Shown one piece after another: positions 63,858 through 64,000 of a stretch of 64,000 nucleotides of DNA (the first letter of the stretch is position 1; each line of letters opens with the position of its first letter). The notes under the pieces were generated by a model. The model searched no databases. It worked only from the letters and a program-made list of their open reading frames with translations, and had not been told where the DNA came from. Source of the stretch: an uncultured Saprospiraceae bacterium (GTDB lineage: Bacteria > Bacteroidota > Bacteroidia > Chitinophagales > Saprospiraceae); NCBI GenBank assembly GCA_938016265.1, contig CALLWB010000027.1, positions 1 through 64,000 of the forward strand, written 5' to 3'. The translations under genes were made by a program, and so were the position numbers.

Positions 63858-64000
63858 TTAATTGGTGGTTGGCGATTCAAGGTCGGGGTACCGTTTTAAG
63901 TTGTAAATTCCCCATAATGCCATCAAAATCTCCCCAACAGTAGCCGCAATAAACGTAATAGACGGGAGTCCGTCCAGCAAAATACTAGAAAGTCTTCCAA
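63858..64000 (-). CDS. C-terminus of a small membrane protein (DUF4345-like), cut by the window edge
   Basis: A frame open from the window edge to a TAA at 63858 gives 46 residues with two likely membrane stretches: SILLDGLPSITFIAATVGEI and LMALWGIYNL, then a polar end (KRYPDLESPTTN). The pattern resembles the C-terminal part of DUF4345-type small integral membrane proteins. Only the end is visible. Confidence 0.6.
   Translation of the reverse strand, partial: GRLSSILLDGLPSITFIAATVGEILMALWGIYNLKRYPDLESPTTN

Overview
The window looks like chromosomal DNA of a Bacteroidota bacterium, most likely a member of the Saprospiria (Lewinella/Haliscomenobacter-like). The evidence is threefold. Several large secreted proteins end in type IX secretion (T9SS) C-terminal sorting domains or in a dockerin-like module. 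There are two TonB-dependent receptors. Many gene starts are preceded by the Bacteroidota promoter element TAnnTTTG. The placement is inferred from protein style only; no rRNA or tRNA gene is present. Both ends cut genes: a signal-peptide start runs off the left edge and a small membrane-protein C-terminus runs off the right edge.

Layout. 0-3 kb: GH26 mannanase with twin carbohydrate-binding modules. 3-6 kb: thioredoxin-like protein, a MurG-like glycosyltransferase and a PrsW-type membrane protease. 5.9-13.4 kb: TPR-CHAT protein and LRR-subtilase-dockerin protein on the minus strand, divergent from an ECF sigma factor and its TPR-bearing anti-sigma-like partner. 13.8-25 kb: stand-alone sorting-domain-like protein, GH13 amylase, a galactose-binding-type protein, a 1439-residue protein made of two parallel beta-helix copies, a fatty-acid hydroxylase family protein and a lipoprotein. 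25-34 kb: giant modular subtilase, Cys-rich lipoprotein, helical protein of unknown role and another dockerin-module protein. 34.6-38 kb: metal-uptake-like operon (lipoprotein, TonB receptor, Fur-family regulator) with a 9-3-9 palindrome at its promoter. 38-43 kb: TPR lipoprotein, large adhesin-like T9SS protein and an overlooked 46-residue basic protein with its own terminator. 43.2-45 kb: a tandem repeat array followed by DAHP synthase. 45-49 kb: nadB followed by a TonB receptor. 49-54.8 kb: orphan sensor kinase, then an operon of a TMTC-like membrane glycosyltransferase, lpxH and a propeller-like protein. 55-64 kb: alpha/beta hydrolase, S41 peptidase, katG, Prc protease, membrane protein and methyltransferase.

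Three threads stand out. (1) Four unrelated secreted proteins (ending at 9070, 22688, 25061 and 33003) share one C-terminal module of about 200 residues: an 'LEGPY...HRNHL' beta domain plus a dockerin-like pair of calcium loops. They lack the usual T9SS sorting domain. (2) The CHAT/subtilase/sigma/anti-sigma cluster has the make-up of a protease-linked signalling or defence locus. (3) A hairpin-forming intergenic repeat family occurs at four places (43.5, 54.8, 57.8 and 62.6 kb), once expanded into a six-copy array. Starts were reassigned wherever a signal peptide, lipobox or promoter pointed to an internal ATG.
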